From contig CM077597.1 in the NCBI GenBank assembly GCA_039654915.1, forward strand, positions 84,198,001-84,262,000: DNA of 64,000 nucleotides. The letters are read 5' to 3'. The notes beneath the pieces are model-generated. The model ran no database searches. It was not told the DNA's origin and saw only the letters and a list, made by a program, of their open reading frames with translations. This DNA comes from Aquilaria yunnanensis (taxonomy: Eukaryota; Streptophyta; Magnoliopsida; Malvales; Thymelaeaceae). The position numbers and the translations under genes were made by a program. Positions 32,053 to 45,913 of the stretch are shown here, in pieces (position 1 is the stretch's first letter; each line of letters starts with the position of its first letter).

Positions 32053-34472
32053 TGTTGACACCCAATTTCGTCCGATCGTTAAAAAATTTTAAATAAAAAA
32101 TTAATTTCAAAAAAAATTATTGTTATTACTATTATTATTACTAAAATTTTTTAATTAGTTTAAAATACATTTTTTTTTGTTTTTTTTTGTGAAGATTTGA
32201 TTTAAAATGATATATGTGTGTATATGTGTATGTTTGAAAAAAAAAAAGAAAACTCCATAAAAATGACAAAATTAAAAAGTTTGAGGTAAAAATGACAAAA
32301 TTGAGAAGTTTCGGGAAAAATGGACAAAATCTGAAAGTTCCAAGAGCATTTGGTAGTTTGTCACATCAATTTGGGGCCAGCATAACCGTTCTGGCCCAAA
32401 TTAACAGAAAATGACAAAATTGTCAAAATCAGAAGCTTTAGGAACTTATCCAGAGTCTGAGAGATGTAGAGGACTGAAACTGTCATTTTACCAAATTAAA
32501 AGATAAGTTTGAATTTAATTAATTTTTAATTATGAACAGTCCAGCACCCCTTCCCCTATAAATAAGGTCCAAATCTGTGTGTTAACGGAGAAAAGAGAGA
32601 AAAAAAGATAAAAAGAAAGCTTAGAGCTCCGTTTTAAAAATAAAGAAAATATTCAGCCTTAATCCCTGGCCTCTCTTTCTTATTCCCAGAACACTAGAAA
32701 TTTTTCCTGTCTGCTGTTTAACTCCCCCCTTTCCCACTTCCGTTTGCCTTTGCGTGCCGTCACTCCTTCCTGTCTCCGTCACGCCGTCATCCCGTCGACG
32801 TCGCCGTCGTCCAGCCACCGCCGTCGCCCACGCCGCGCCACCGTCGTGACGATCTCCTCCCTTCCTCCGACGCGTTCTCCTTCCTCCTTCCGCTCCGCCG
32901 CCACCGTCGTTCGCCACCTTCGCCTCCACGCCGCACGCCGCCACCGCCGTTGGCCTTAGCCCGTGCGCCCGCTGTGCTCGCCCCTGGCCGCCGTCGCCGC
33001 CGTGTTGCTCCGCCCTCCACCCCCCCCCCCCCCCCCCCCCGCGTCGCGCTCTGTTCTCGTTTCTGTCAAATTCAAAATTATACTCTTAGGGTAAAACTCT
33101 GCTTTAATCCTTCATCTTTCCATGATTATTCATTTTGGTTACTAACTTTTTCATTTATTTCTGCAGAACTAATAACTAACTTTTAATATTATTATCGTTA
33201 TTATTATTATTATTATTATTATAAGTTACTAACCTTTTAATTGTTAACAACTAACTCTACTTCACTAACTTTTATTATTATTGTTATTATTATTAATAAC
33301 TAACGTTGCTAACTTTATTAACCTTTATTATTGTTATTATTACTATTATTAACAACTAATTCTAACAACTAACTTTTATTATCTTTATTATTATTATTAT
33401 AATTCATGGAAGGTTATACCTCCTATTTATTTATTATTAGTGGATGGCCAAAAAGCCTCGCTTTATTTATTTGTTTATTATTTATTGACTTTTAATCTTC
33501 CTTTATGTGCTTTTTATTTGCATATGATATTTAATTTCTGCAATTTTTAAGTGGATGGCCAAAAATCCCCACTTTATTTATTTATTTATTTATTTGTCCT
33601 TTATTTACTTTATGTATTTTTTTTATATAGATGGTCAAACTTATTTCACTTTCGGCTATAAAAATAAAAATAATAACAAAAAAAGAAGTTTTTTTTATGT
33701 GAATAATTAACTTCATTTGTATGTCTAACAAAAAAAAATCAATTTTTAACAAAAAAAGTCAACCATCTTTTATTATTTTTGGATTACATATCTTTATTTA
33801 TTTCTTTTAAAGAAAACATTAAAAAAATCAATCAATTTTTTTAAAAGTAATAGTAATTAACAATTTAAGAAAAGTAAAAAAAATAATAACAACAAAATAT
33901 TAAAAAATTATGATTAAATAAAAAAAAATTAATAAAATATTAAATCAATTTCCATATCCAGATGATCCGGCAGGATCCACGGTTTGGAAAATATCAACTT
34001 TTTTTTTATTGAATAAAAATAAATATAAAGATAAAAATCCATATTTTACGATATGGATTAAATTATTTAAAATTTCGTCAAATTCCGTGTCCAGGTGACT
34101 CGGCAGAGTCCATGGTTCAGAATTAAAACTTCCGTGTCCGGGTGACTCGGCAGAGTCCATGGTTCGGAAATATCAAATTTTATACAAATTAATTACTGAA
34201 GACTTTTAAACCCGTCTTAATTTAAAAATCCACATCCGACTAATTCAGTTAAAATTTCTAGTTAGAAAATTAACTGAATATTTTTTTAAAGCAAAGCAAA
34301 ACAAAATTGAAATAAATTAAGGTACCAATTTTTGGGCGTTTTAACAAAGTTGTTTTAACGTAACCGTACTCCCGAATCCCCGAACTCTCGCAGACCAATT
34401 TTAAGGTGTCCAATCGACCTGAGCGAAAACCGATTGGTGGCGACTCCCGAAAATGATCCGCACGTTGCCACA
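32053..34472 (+). repeat. E2 3' LTR (2420 bp)
   Basis: TGTTGACACC to TTGCCACA. TATAAATA at 32557-32564; GC-rich island 32730-33055 with a long poly-C run near 33020; three hairpin motifs starting near 33952, 34086 and 34132. Confidence 0.9.
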
Positions 34473-34820
34473 AATGGGCCTTGTGAAATTCCGTTCTTGC
34501 ATGGGTAAGGATGTCTCTGGATTAAATGCATGGTTATTCTGTCCAAAGGTGTTGACTATGCATGAAGTTTTGAGATGAGGCACATATGACATATGATTGA
34601 AAATTGACTTGCCTAAGTTGTCTATACACCCAATGGTGGTAAATTTAGTGATGATAGAAAAGTTTCTTGAATTGTCATTATGTGTGAGAATTTGAGATTG
34701 TATGTTATGAATTCTGCCCAAAGGTGTTTTCATAGTGATGTGCTTTAATTCTCAATGTAGATACCATTTGTAGTTTTAAGTATTATGGTTAGCTTATAAA
34801 TTATTGATGTCTATGTTTGG
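34473..34820 (+). other. Copia leader, second part
   Basis: Continues from 17947. It contains 'ttctgtccaaaggtgttgac' and 'attctgcccaaaggtgtttt', a repeat kind I associate with copia leaders. No gene. Confidence 0.5.
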
Positions 34821-37800
34821 TTGATCTTTTCAGTCACTCTTTTTGTTAACAACAACTTGTTTACTAATAAGATATTGACTGGCTCCAACTTTAAAAAGTG
34901 GAAGCAATATGTGGAATTTGCCCTTGAGATGGCAGATGTGAATTTATTCATGATCAAACTGCATGTGTTATTTGTCTATAAAGAGGTATATTCCTACGCA
35001 CCTACTTAGTGATCTTTCTAAAACTAATGTATCTAAGGATTTCCTTAATGTTATGTCCCATAGGTATAAAGTATCCTCCAATGCTGAGATAGGCACCTTC
35101 CTAAAGGAACTTTACTCCATAAGGTATAACAGAATATGAGTTGTTGGAGAGTATATCATTAAGATGGTCCACATTCAAAGTAGACTCAAGGCGTTCAATA
35201 TTATCATCCCTGATGCATGTATTGTGCATCAAATGTTGAATTTCTATCTTATGGAGTATGAGCTTCTTGTCACTACTTATAATTCTTAGGACCAGATTTG
35301 GTGATCAATGACCTGATTACCAGGTACGTCCCTAAAGAGGAAAAGCTTAAGATTGATAAATCCTAAACTGCCTTGTTTGTATTAGGCAAACACAACAAGA
35401 AGAATGGTAAGAAACCTAATTCTAATGCTCCTAAGAATGTTCAGACACAGGCCAATGGTCAGGATGGAGGAGTGAGTGATCCAAATGTAGTGATTGATAA
35501 GAAACAAAAGAAATGTTTCTTCTGCAGGAAAAGAGGTCACTTTAAAAATGATTGTCCTAAATTTAAAGCTTGGTCAGCTAAAAATGGGTTTAAAGGTAAT
35601 GACTATTTGGCTCTTGTTTTACATGAAGCCAGTTTAGCTATGGCCCATCCAATTCCTGGTGGCTAGATAGCGAAACAACTATTTATGTTGCTTTTATTTT
35701 ACAAGGGTTCATAAGTAAGAGGCAACCAACTAAAGAGGAGTCAATGCTTATTGTTGGCAATAATGAAGAGGTGGATGTGGAGTTCATAAGAGTTATTTTT
35801 CTAAATTTAAATTCTAGATTTAGACCTATTTTGAATAACACATTTTATATAATGTCTTTTAGATGGAATTTGATCTCGGTTTCTATGTTGGACAAAGATG
35901 CCTATGCTTTTGAGATTAAGAATGGTTTTATTAAATTACTCTTTGACTCAAAGCATGTTGGTAGTTATTCTTTGTCCTCTAGCCTATATAGATTGTGTTT
36001 GACTTTAAATGATATCTATGTCACCTCATATAATATTGAGAAATTTGTTGCTAAAAGGCCTTTTATAAAGGAAAAATTTTCTATGTTGTGGCATAAAAGA
36101 CTTAGCCACATCTCTAAGAAAAGACTAGAAAAGTTGATAAAGGAAAACATCCTACCTATTTTTGAGTTCAGTAACCTAAAGACATGTATTGATTGTTGTA
36201 GAGGCAAGTCGACCAAGATTAAGAAAAAAAGAGTTACATGTAGCTCGGACCTCTTTAAAGTGATTCACACTGACATAAGTAAAATATACGCATATACGGT
36301 TTGTAACTCCAAATATTTTATCGCTTTTATTGATGACTATTCCTAGTAGGTTGTTTGTACTTGATTAAGGGAAAGTTTGAAGCTCTTGACAAATTCAAGA
36401 TCTTCAAGACTAAAGTTGAGAAACAGTTGGGAAAGGTTATCAAGATTGTGAGATCTGATCGAGGAGGTGAGAATTATGGCAAACACGGGGACAGTGGTCA
36501 AATCGGGTCTGCTTGCCAGATACTTAGAAAATTGTGGAATAATGACTCAGTTCACTATGCTAGGTAGTCCTGAATAAAAGGGTATGGCCGAAAGGCGAAA
36601 TCACACCTTAAAAGACATGGTGATGAGCATGCAAAGTAGGGAAAATTTGCCTAATTTTCTCTGGGGTGAGACTATCAAGATAGCCTTGTATATCCTCAAT
36701 TAAGTATCTAGTAAATCAGTGCAAAAGATGCCATTTGAGTTTTGGGCTGGTAGGAAACTCAGCTTTGCAACACTTTTGAGTTTAGGGTTGTCCTACTAAA
36801 GTGAGATTGTACGATAAAAAAAAAAATAAATTGCAACCTCATTTTACTCATTGTTATTTTGTTGGTTACCTTGAACATTCTAAAGGGTATAAATTCTATC
36901 ATAGAGATGGAGGTTCTAAAATTGTGGAATCACAAATAGCTAAGTTTCTGAAGCACGATATAGCAAATGAAAGTGGTCACTTTAAGACCACAAAGAAGGA
37001 TGTACAAGCTAGTACCATTTGTAATCCTCTACCTATATAACAAGAGACTGTAGATCATTTACCTGTGTTTGCTCCAATAGAGCAAGAACCTTTACAACCA
37101 CTAATTAAAGAGTTTCCTCAGGCATAGGGTGCGGTAACAGAGGTTGCACTTAAATGGTCTATATGGGAGAGAAGGTTTATTTTATCTTTTGATTATGTGG
37201 TCTATCTTGGTGAAAATGATTATGATATCGGTCATGTAATCAATCCAGTGACTTTTTTAAAAGTTGTATTTAGTCATCAAAAGGATCTATGGTAGGATGC
37301 AATAAAGGATGAGATGCAATCTATGCAACACAATCAAGTGTGGCAGCTTGTTGAGCTACTTAAGGGCTATAAACCCATTGGCAACAAAGGGGTGTTTAAG
37401 ACTAAAAGGGATCCTAATAGAATGATTGAGAGGTTTAAAGCTAGATTGGTTGCTAAATTGTACACTCAGATAGAAGGAATTGACTATGTTGATTTGTTTT
37501 CTCCAACATCGTCTACAGAATATTTTCGAGTCGTTATGGCACTTTTAGCTCATTATGATTTAGAGTTACACCAGATGGATTTTAAAATTATCTTTCTAAA
37601 TGGGAACCTAAAAGAAGATGTCTATATGGAACAGCCTGAGGGTTTTAAGGTAGTTGGTAAAGATCATATGGTATATAGACTATTAAAGTCTATTTATGGT
37701 CTAAAGCAAGCTTCCCATCAGTGGTACCTAAGGTTTGATGAGGTAATCAGCTCGTTTGGTTTTGTGGAAAACCAAGTTAGTAGATGCCTATATCACAAGG

Positions 37801-38496
37801 TTAATAGAAGCAAAATTATCTTGCTGGTTCTTTATGTGGATGATATTTTGCTTGCAATAAATGACCTAGGCATGCTCCATCAGGTTAAGTAGTTCTTGTC
37901 TAGGCAATTTGACATGAAGGATCTCAGTGAAACATCTTTTCTTCTTTGAATTGAAATGCATAAAGACAGATCTCGAAACTTATTGGATTTATCTAAAAAA
38001 TCATACACTGAATGCATATTAAAGCGATTGAATATGTAAAACTGTAAATGTTGAAATTTGCCAATTGTTAAAGATGAAAACTTGAGCTTGGTACAATGTG
38101 CTATGAATGATTCTGAGAAAAAATGCATAAGGGATGTGCCATATGCCAGTGTTATTGGTAGCCTGATGTATGCACAGGTTTGCACTAGACCATGCATCAC
38201 TTTTGTAGTAGGCCTCCTAGGACATCGCATTTGTAGTAGGTCTCCTAGGAAGATACTTTTCAAATCTTGGGCATTACCGTTAGGTTGTTGCAAAGAAAGT
38301 CTTGAAATACTTAAGGGAAACCAAAGACTACATTTTGACTTATAAAAGGGTTAAGAATTTTGAACTCATTGGTTATCCTCATTCTGACTATACCAGCTAC
38401 AAAAATGATAGAAAAACCACATTATGGTACATTTTCATATTGGCAGGTAGTGCAGTTTAATGGGGAAGTATCAAATAGACAATTGTGACCTCTTCA
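34821..38496 (+). pseudogene. Degenerate Ty1/copia gag-pol (interrupted)
   Basis: Readable in pieces through many stops and frameshifts. The gag start shows LTGSNFKKWKQY (about 34870-34910). A zinc knuckle C-x2-C-x4-H-x4-C (CFFC...GHFKNDC) is at 35514-35555. The GAG-pre-integrase signature LWHKRLSH...L is near 36085, with an integrase start (HTDIS...FIDDYS) at 36260-36345. Reverse transcriptase runs from about 37270 to 37910 with QMDFK, YMEQPEGF, YGLKQA and the YVDDI catalytic motif near 37837. RNase H begins about 38130 (ASVIGSLMYA). The order IN before RT is diagnostic of copia. At 38496 the frame is broken by the gypsy insertion and resumes at 48437. Not functional. Confidence 0.85.
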
Positions 38497-41019
38497 TGTG
38501 ACGGAACGGGGCCCAGTGCCCCTAATCTTGTAGGCTCTTAGGGATAATGAATCCCACTAGTTACAGTTGGCTAACTATTACTCGTCAATATAAATTAAAA
38601 CAATTTATATGCAACTAGTTACTTAGCCTACTCAGATTAAGTTATGCATGCTTCTGACTTGGCAATGCAACCGAAATTTAAAAGTCTTGAATTAAAACAT
38701 TGCTCGAGCATTTCATTAAAACATACTGAAAACGTACCAAGTCATTGAAATACTAGTTGCTTTAACTACAAGTAACAGTTTTGTGCATACATTACAACTC
38801 TAGCATGCACCCAAAAGTAACAAGATGGATTTACATCCTAATGTATCCCAATAGAGGCAACTTACTTAGTACACAAAGTACTATGTACAAGAGACAAAAT
38901 TACTACTAACTAAGATCATTTACTTGAGCCCACCTTGAGCTAAGCCAAGCTCCAAGTGTAGCCCTTCACTAGACCTTGTTCTTGTGTACTCTTAGCCTCT
39001 ACACTGTAAAGGCACAACTTGGTTAGCACATAACTTATACTGCAAGAAACTAGAATCACTAGGATTCTCAATAAAATACCTGCAAAACAGAAAGCTTAGG
39101 CCTCAGCTATCACTTCAGTGATTAGGCCCGGGATTAGATCCTGCACAATAAAACTAAGGGAATGAGTACTTAAAAGTACTCAGTAAGGATTCCCTTCTTG
39201 AATACCTGCAAAGAAATATGCAACAAATATGCAATATGGCAACCAAGCAATCAAACATGCAATTCAAACAACAAACAATCAACAAAATGCCAAAAATGCA
39301 ATGTATGGATGTATGGTATGGAATGCACACAACACATGCACTTGGGACTTTCTGCACTTAAGTGCCTTAATTCTTGCCGTGAGCTCAAACGGCTGAGGTA
39401 CTTGAGATACTGGCCCTCGTATCCCGGACACTTTACCTCAATTAAGTCCCATCTACGGGTTCTAGAGTAGGTCGTCACCTATCTCAAACTTACCCGCCTT
39501 TACCCTTGATTTATTGTACAGGGTAGTCTTACTATGTGGTTTAACTAGTCAAACCCTCAAGGTTTAACTCAAAATACTACTAGTGGCTCACTTACCAAAC
39601 CAAATGGCTTGGTTGGGATCGACTTAGGTTTTTCTCTCTATTGACCATATGTAATTGATACTCTATATGGCCAATAAAGAGTCTAAAAACCCACTTAATC
39701 CCCTTAATTTCCATGTAAAAACTTAAATACTATGAGTTACTTAGCCACCAAGTCACATTTCTTTTATACTTAACCACACAACTTGACTACCTTCCAAATA
39801 ACGCACAATTCCCGCCTTAGGAACGAATTCTAGACCCAACCGAGGCTATGGAACGTCTTAGAATAGCCTAGGGATAGAAACCGAGAGTCTAAGTTAATCT
39901 TAGGATGGCCGGAAATCGAGGCCAAATTGGCATTTGGCGACGCGGCGCCAAAGAGCAAATGCTTTTGGCGACGCGGCGCCGCCGAGTAAACGTTCTGTGT
40001 ACAATTTCACTTCTTGGCGCCGCGGCGCCAATTCACGGACGAATTGGCGACGCGTCGCCAATTCTGTTTTTCTGGGTTTATGCGACAGCATCGCTCTTGT
40101 ACACAAACTACTCAAACTCTCTCATTTCTAATCCAAACTTAATGGGTCTTGTTTCTAATTCATCCCAACATACAAAGCTACAAAACCATGCATTATTTGA
40201 GCTTAATTACTTGAACCCTTACCTCAATTTTAGCCACAAAGCAAGCAATGCAACAAAGCTTCCTAAGCTCAATTGAGCTTCCTTGAGTTCCAAGCCTAAA
40301 ACCAACGAAATTTGGCACCCAAACCAATCAAACCAAGACCATTTCTAGCTCTAGAAACAACCTATAAACACACCAAATGATCTCAAGAAGCTTACCTACG
40401 AAAATTGGATTCCAAAACAAGCTCCAAAGATCAAAGGAAGCAAGAACACTAGCAAAGGGGCTTAGTGATCTTTCTAACACCTTGGGCACCCTTAATTCAA
40501 TGAGAATTTGCAAGAAAATGGAAGCTTGGGCTGTGAATTTGGGAGAGGAGAGGGAGCTACGAAAATTTGGAACTTAGAACTAATGGCTAAGGATGAAGGA
40601 ACTTAGCTTATAAGCATTCAAAACAACTTTTCCCTCCCTTGCACTTTAGTCCTCAAACTTTCAAAAGCTTCAAATAGCTCACCAACTCACACTCCAAACT
40701 CACTTTTCTTTGTTTTAAAAGGTACTAAAGAGCTTCCCAAACTTAATTTTCTTGAACACTTTAGCCACTTAAATTCTAAATGGCTCAAAAAGAACACTTA
40801 GTGCCACAAGTTGTCAAAACTTACTAGGATGATTCTAAAAGCTAGAACAACTAATGGTCTTGACTTAACTATGCCAAATCACACTTAGGAACTCACTTAA
40901 CTTGATTAAGCTTATGTTACTTGCTTAACAAGGCGCTAATTTGAGGTACTTAATTTCATAAACACTTAATCAAAGTAAATAAACACTTACTTGATTAATT
41001 GACTAGGAGAGCTGTCACA
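38497..41019 (-). repeat. Gypsy 3' LTR (left copy)
   Basis: On the minus strand it begins TGTGACAGCTCTCC and ends CCGTTCCGTCACA. It contains a cluster of GC-rich palindromes (39933-40065). Short frames inside recur identically in the right copy and are not called as genes. Confidence 0.92.
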
Positions 41020-44000
41020 TCCTCCCCTCCTTCAGAAATTTGGTCCTCCAAATTCTGACTTAATTGAGCATACAGACTTGGATATTGCCTTAGCATATCC
41101 TGCTCGGTCTCCCAAGTGGCCTCTTCCTCCCCATGGTTAGACCATAGTACCTTGACCATTGGGATCCGTTTGGTCCTTAGTTTCCGGACTTGACGGTCAA
41201 GAAACTTGATAGGATGTTCCTCATAACTTAGGTCCTCTCTCAAGGGAATAGTGGGCGGGGTTAACACTTGCCCAGAGTTCACAATGCACTTCCTTAAGGT
41301 ACTCACATGAAACACATTATGAACATGGGCTAAACTTGGCGGTAAAGCCAACCGATAAGCCACTTTTCCTACCCTTTCGAGAATTTCAAAAGGACCAATA
41401 AACCTTGGTGCCAACTTACCCCTTTGACCAAACCTAGCCACACCTTTCATAGGTGAGACTTTAAGGAGTACTCGGTCTCCTACCTCAAACTCTAAATCTT
41501 TTCTTCGCACATTGGCGTACTTAGCTTGCCGGTCTGAGGCAGCTTTGATCCTTGTTTGGATCAACTTAATCTTTGCCGTGGTCTCGGCAATGATTTCTGG
41601 ACCAACAACTATTTCATCAGCTTTATCTGCCCAACAATGAGGGGTCACACACTTACGCCCATACAAAGCCTCGTAGGGCGCCATCTTAATAGCTTCTTGA
41701 TAGCTATTATTATAAGCAAATTCAATCAAAGGCAGATGTTGGTCCCAATCCCCTTTGAAGTCCATCACACAACTTCGTAACATATCTTCCAAGGTTTGGA
41801 TCACCCGCTCAGTCTGCCCATCAGTCTGAGGGTGATATGCAGTACTTAGGTTCACAGCGGAACCCATAGCCTTTTGAAAGGCACTCCAAAACCTTGAAAC
41901 AAAACGGGGATCTCTATCAGATACAATCTGATTAGGAATACCATGAAGTCTTACTACTTCTCGGATATACAACTGGGCTAATTTCTCCATGGTATAAGTG
42001 ATTTTAATGGGGATAAAATGTGCAGATTTTGTTAACCTATCCACCACCACCCAAATGGAATCATGCTGACTTCTTGTGTTTGGCAACCCAACACAGAAGT
42101 CCATGGTGATGGATCCCCATTTCCTTTCTGGGAGTGGTAAACTTTGCAACATTCCTGATGGCCTTTGGTGCTCTGCCTTCACCATTTGACAGGTGAGGCA
42201 CTTAGACACATATTCATACATGTCTCTCTTAAACTTTGGCCACCAAAAATGAGTCCTAAGGTCATGGTACATCTTATTCACACCAGGGTGAACATTAAAC
42301 TTACTCGTATGTGCCTCCTGCAACACTTGTTGCCTTAATTCACTTGGCACATAGAGCCGGTCACCAAAATAAAGTAACCCATCCTTGTACTGAAATTCTT
42401 TCAGTACAGTACCATGCTTTTCCTCCCCAGAAATTCTTTTCAAGCTCGAATCACTTTCTTGAGCTTGCTTAACTCTAGTCAACCATGCTGACTGAATTTC
42501 AAGGACCATGACTTGAGCCATTTCCCATTCTCTCCACAATTCATATAAAACTGTGAATTGCTCTGCACTAGGATCTTTTGAGGTTTGTGTTACTTGATCC
42601 TTGGAGAGAATTACCCCAGAATACTTACGGCTCAAGGCATCAGCAACCACGTTGCCTTTACCTGAACAATAGTCTATCGAGCAATCATAATCCTTGATAT
42701 ACTCGACCCATCTTCTCTGCCTCATGTTAAGATCCTTTTGGGTAAATAAGTACTTCAGACTTTTATGGTCTGTAAAGATCTTAAAGGACCTTCCCATAAG
42801 GTAGTGTCTCCAGAGCTTTAAAGCAAACACAACTGCTGCTAACTCAAGATCATGCACTGGGTAATTCAACTCGTTAGGCCTTAACTGCCTAGACCCATAT
42901 GCAATCACTTGCTTATCCTGCATCAACACACATCCTAATCCTGTCCCAGATGCATCGGTATAAACCACAAAAGTCTCATGCGGATCTGGTAGGATTAAGA
43001 TGGGAGCAGAAATTAACCTTTCCTTAAGCTCCTGGAAACTCTCCTCACACTTAGGAGTCCAAATAAACTTCTGTGCCTTCTTTGTCAAGGCGGTCAATGA
43101 CGAAGCTATTATAGAGAATTTTTCAATAAACCTTCGATAATAGCCTGCCAAACCCAAGAAACTCCTAACTTCAGTTACAGTTGTTGGGCGTTTCCACTCC
43201 ACCACAGCCTTTACCTTTTCTGGGTCCACACTTAATCCTTGAGCATTTATAATATGTCCAAGGAAAGGAATTTCACTTGCCCAGAACTGGCACTTAGATA
43301 GTTTGGCATAAAACTGATTACTCTTGAGTACTTGTAAAACTATCTCTAAATGTTTTTCATGCTCGTGGGGAGTCGGGGAATACACCAAAATATCATCAAT
43401 AAACACCTCAACAAACTGATCTAGGTAGGGCCTAAAAATCCGATTCATGGTATCCATGAAAACTGCCGGAGCATTAGTCACTCCAAACGGCATAACGGTA
43501 TACTCATAATGCCCATACCTAGTCCTGAATGCAGTCTTCGGGATATCCTCATCCCTAACTCTTATCTGGAAATATCCAGACCTTAGGTCTATTTTCGAAA
43601 AGACCTTCGCCCCTCTTAATCTATCAAATAGATCATCAATTCTGGGCAATGGGTACTTATTCTTTACCGTTACTGCATTCAGTTTTCTATAGTCTATACA
43701 CAACCTTAAGGTTCCATCCTTTTTCTTTACAAACAACACTGGAGCACCCCACGGGGAAATACTTGGCCTAATAAAGCCTTTCTCAAGCAACTCTTCTAAT
43801 TGCTTTTTCAGCTCATCCATTTCAGGCGCTGACATTCTATAAGGGGGTATGGAAATTGGTTCTGCCCCAGGCTGTAAATGTATGGAGAATTCAATCTCCC
43901 TTCTTGGAGGTAACCCTGGGAGGTCTACAGGAAAAACTTCTGGAAATAGATTGGCTACTTGAATTTCCTTGAGTTGCTCCTCGACTGCCACTCCGTTCAA

Positions 44001-45776
44001 CGAGCAAGCGACCAACTCACTCGGAACGGGAATGGACTCCAATAACTTGAGGTGCAAACTCTTTACACTACTTGCCAAACCGCCTGTGCAAATTATACTT
44101 ACCCCTGAGGCATCCTCAAGAGTGACCTTACAACCCGCACAGTCAATCTGGGCCTTAAACTTACTTAACCAATCCATTCCAAGGACAATATCATAAGGAA
44201 TTGAGGCCAAGACCCAAAGGTCACTTAAAAATTTACTACCTCCTAATTCCAAAGGATATCCCACAACCATTTCATTGGTAAACACAAGGTTACTCCCCAC
44301 TGACTTAATGAACATCATTTCATCAAGCACAGTTCTATGCAAACCAAACTTAACAACCATGCCTAGAGTAATGACAGAAATAGTAGCACCAGTATCAAAC
44401 AGAATTCTAATACTACTATCCTGAACATTAAAGTTACCTTGCACAGCTGTAGGTTCTCTGGATACCTGGCTTGCCAGTGCAAAAACTCGTGGTGGCACAG
44501 GAGGAACTCTGACAAAAGTACTACCAGTACTACCAACTCCTGAGGCTCCCGGTCGTCCTTGACCTTGGTCTTGTCTAAGCCTTGGGCACTCCTTCGCCCA
44601 ATGTCCTGGCTGACGGCAGTAATTACAGAGATCGGTTCCAAGAGTACAAGGTTTGTTACCATGAAATCTCTGACACTTAGGACAACGGCCCTTTGCAGCT
44701 TTCTTGATTTTCTTGGAAGGTCCTTGATCACCTCCCACACTAGGCCTTTTATCCATTAACCTTGAATGTACCGGAACCCTTGGCTCAACGGCCTTTTCAT
44801 TGGATTTTGCTTCCATCAACTCCCTTTCCAACACTAAGGCTTTTTGGACAGCCTCATGATAGGTCCGAACTCCTATCACTGTCAGAAAACTCCTCAACTC
44901 CACCCTAAGTCCACGAATGAACTTCTTTGCTTTTAGTTCATCTTTTCCGGCCAAATGAGGTGCATACCGAAAAAGAGAACTAAACTTCCTTTCATACTCA
45001 TGAACTGTTAGCCTTCCCTGGATTAGTTCATCAAACTCAATCCGCTTTTGATCCTGGGCAGCCTCACTATTGAATTCATTTCGAAACTCCTTCTCGAATT
45101 CAATCCAATCAAGTTCTTTAGGCCTTTGCCCGATCCTCCCTTCATTATAAGCATCAAGCCTTTCCATGACATCCTTCCACCATAATGACGCCTTGCCTTC
45201 TAAAAAGAAAGGCACCAAATCCATCTTTACTTTGTCATCCAACTTCATGTTTTTGAAGATCTCATTAATCTGATACAACCACCCTTCAGCCATATCGGGA
45301 TCTCCTATGCCATTGAACTTGGGAGTATTGATGTCCCGGCATAAGGAAACAAGTCCCATATGGTCTGGAATGACGGGTCTCCTCCGTCTCCTCCTTGGAT
45401 GGATGTCCTCCTCATCTTCCTCCTCACTGTCCTCTTCACTGTCCTCACTGGACTCCACTTGAACATGCTCATTAGACGGTTCCTGACCTTGCACTTGCCC
45501 CTGGGGCGGGGGATTTCTCCCCTGACCTTGGTGCACCGTTGGGCCTTGGTGCACTTCGGCCCTTACCCCATTAGGGTCCTCCAAGGTCTCCCCCTGTACT
45601 GGAGGTTGAGCACGCTCTTCAAGCAAAATGGCCATGCCATGTAGCATCCGGTCCATCGACTCATTAAGTCTCCTCAACAAGGAAACCACCTCCCTCATAT
45701 CTGATCCACCAGGATCACTAGTTCCTGCACCGGAACCCTGAGCCTCAGCAGTAGTACCGGCCCGTGTGTTCACCAT
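40995..45776 (-). CDS. gag-pol: Chromoviral Gag-Pol polyprotein, 1593 residues
   Basis: A single frame encoding the whole replication machinery. I place the start at 45776 (MVNTRAG, the usual Gag start in this group); the frame also has an ATG 20 codons upstream at 45836. Domains by residue: an acidic stretch then six Arg (about 110-135); gag core 150-330; zinc knuckle [14 protein letters not shown] near 385-397; protease with LFDTGAT near 458; RT about 640-830 with FIDDILVYS near 792; RNase H with YTDASG near 939 and DADALSRK-type end; integrase with H-H-C-C zinc site (HPGV... CLTCQ) near 1165-1200 and D-D-E residues near 1222, 1285 and 1322; a C-terminal chromodomain ([14 protein letters not shown]) near 1540-1555. 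No stop or frameshift. Gag and Pol are fused in one frame, as is common for this group. The last seven codons and the stop lie inside the 3' LTR. Confidence 0.93.
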   Translation of the reverse strand: MVNTRAGTTAEAQGSGAGTSDPGGSDMREVVSLLRRLNESMDRMLHGMAILLEERAQPPVQGETLEDPNGVRAEVHQGPTVHQGQGRNPPPQGQVQGQEPSNEHVQVESSEDSEEDSEEEDEEDIHPRRRRRRPVIPDHMGLVSLCRDINTPKFNGIGDPDMAEGWLYQINEIFKNMKLDDKVKMDLVPFFLEGKASLWWKDVMERLDAYNEGRIGQRPKELDWIEFEKEFRNEFNSEAAQDQKRIEFDELIQGRLTVHEYERKFSSLFRYAPHLAGKDELKAKKFIRGLRVELRSFLTVIGVRTYHEAVQKALVLERELMEAKSNEKAVEPRVPVHSRLMDKRPSVGGDQGPSKKIKKAAKGRCPKCQRFHGNKPCTLGTDLCNYCRQPGHWAKECPRLRQDQGQGRPGASGVGSTGSTFVRVPPVPPRVFALASQVSREPTAVQGNFNVQDSSIRILFDTGATISVITLGMVVKFGLHRTVLDEMMFIKSVGSNLVFTNEMVVGYPLELGGSKFLSDLWVLASIPYDIVLGMDWLSKFKAQIDCAGCKVTLEDASGVSIICTGGLASSVKSLHLKLLESIPVPSELVACSLNGVAVEEQLKEIQVANLFPEVFPVDLPGLPPRREIEFSIHLQPGAEPISIPPYRMSAPEMDELKKQLEELLEKGFIRPSISPWGAPVLFVKKKDGTLRLCIDYRKLNAVTVKNKYPLPRIDDLFDRLRGAKVFSKIDLRSGYFQIRVRDEDIPKTAFRTRYGHYEYTVMPFGVTNAPAVFMDTMNRIFRPYLDQFVEVFIDDILVYSPTPHEHEKHLEIVLQVLKSNQFYAKLSKCQFWASEIPFLGHIINAQGLSVDPEKVKAVVEWKRPTTVTEVRSFLGLAGYYRRFIEKFSIIASSLTALTKKAQKFIWTPKCEESFQELKERLISAPILILPDPHETFVVYTDASGTGLGCVLMQDKQVIAYGSRQLRPNELNYPVHDLELAAVVFALKLWRHYLMGRSFKIFTDHKSLKYLFTQKDLNMRQRRWVEYIKDYDCSIDYCSGKGNVVADALSRKYSGVILSKDQVTQTSKDPSAEQFTVLYELWREWEMAQVMVLEIQSAWLTRVKQAQESDSSLKRISGEEKHGTVLKEFQYKDGLLYFGDRLYVPSELRQQVLQEAHTSKFNVHPGVNKMYHDLRTHFWWPKFKRDMYEYVSKCLTCQMVKAEHQRPSGMLQSLPLPERKWGSITMDFCVGLPNTRSQHDSIWVVVDRLTKSAHFIPIKITYTMEKLAQLYIREVVRLHGIPNQIVSDRDPRFVSRFWSAFQKAMGSAVNLSTAYHPQTDGQTERVIQTLEDMLRSCVMDFKGDWDQHLPLIEFAYNNSYQEAIKMAPYEALYGRKCVTPHCWADKADEIVVGPEIIAETTAKIKLIQTRIKAASDRQAKYANVRRKDLEFEVGDRVLLKVSPMKGVARFGQRGKLAPRFIGPFEILERVGKVAYRLALPPSLAHVHNVFHVSTLRKCIVNSGQVLTPPTIPLREDLSYEEHPIKFLDRQVRKLRTKRIPMVKVLWSNHGEEEATWETEQDMLRQYPSLYAQLSQNLEDQISEGGEDVTALLVN
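41020..41033 (-). promoter_or_regulatory. Gypsy polypurine tract
   Basis: GAAGGAGGGGAGGA on the minus strand, directly before the 3' LTR. It is also coding (Glu-Gly-Gly-Glu-Asp). Confidence 0.85.
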
Positions 45777-45895
45777 ACCTGCAACCACAGCCAGAAGACC
45801 ATATCCAGAGCAACTTATAAGCAGTACTAACCACACTTAACACAAGAACACTTTGATCTTAGTTCACTTATTGCCTCTACTAGGAACATTAACCC

Positions 45896-45907
45896 GCTCT
45901 GATACCA
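45896..45907 (-). promoter_or_regulatory. Gypsy primer binding site (tRNA-iMet)
   Basis: TGGTATCAGAGC on the minus strand, six bases after the end of the 5' LTR (45914). Confidence 0.92.
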
Positions 45908-45913
45908 ATTTTC

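Larger units (their letters stand above)
17948..34472 (+). mobile_element. Element E2: sister of E1 with the same gene cargo
   Basis: Same order as E1: LTR, primer site, leader, decayed gag, pol-less region, three Cys/Arg-rich genes, LOG, hairpin array, polypurine tract, LTR. It is inserted in the copia leader. The flanks GATGG (17943-17947) and AATGG (34473-34477) look like a 5-bp target duplication with one change. The two LTRs differ at many sites and by an 18-bp deletion near 18265, so E2 is older than E1. Both flanks read as one copia element when E2 is removed. Confidence 0.85.

Noticed and set aside
39154..40577. Several 60-120-codon frames identical in the two gypsy LTRs
   Set aside because: Identity follows from LTR duplication; no motif, both strands, no coding pattern.
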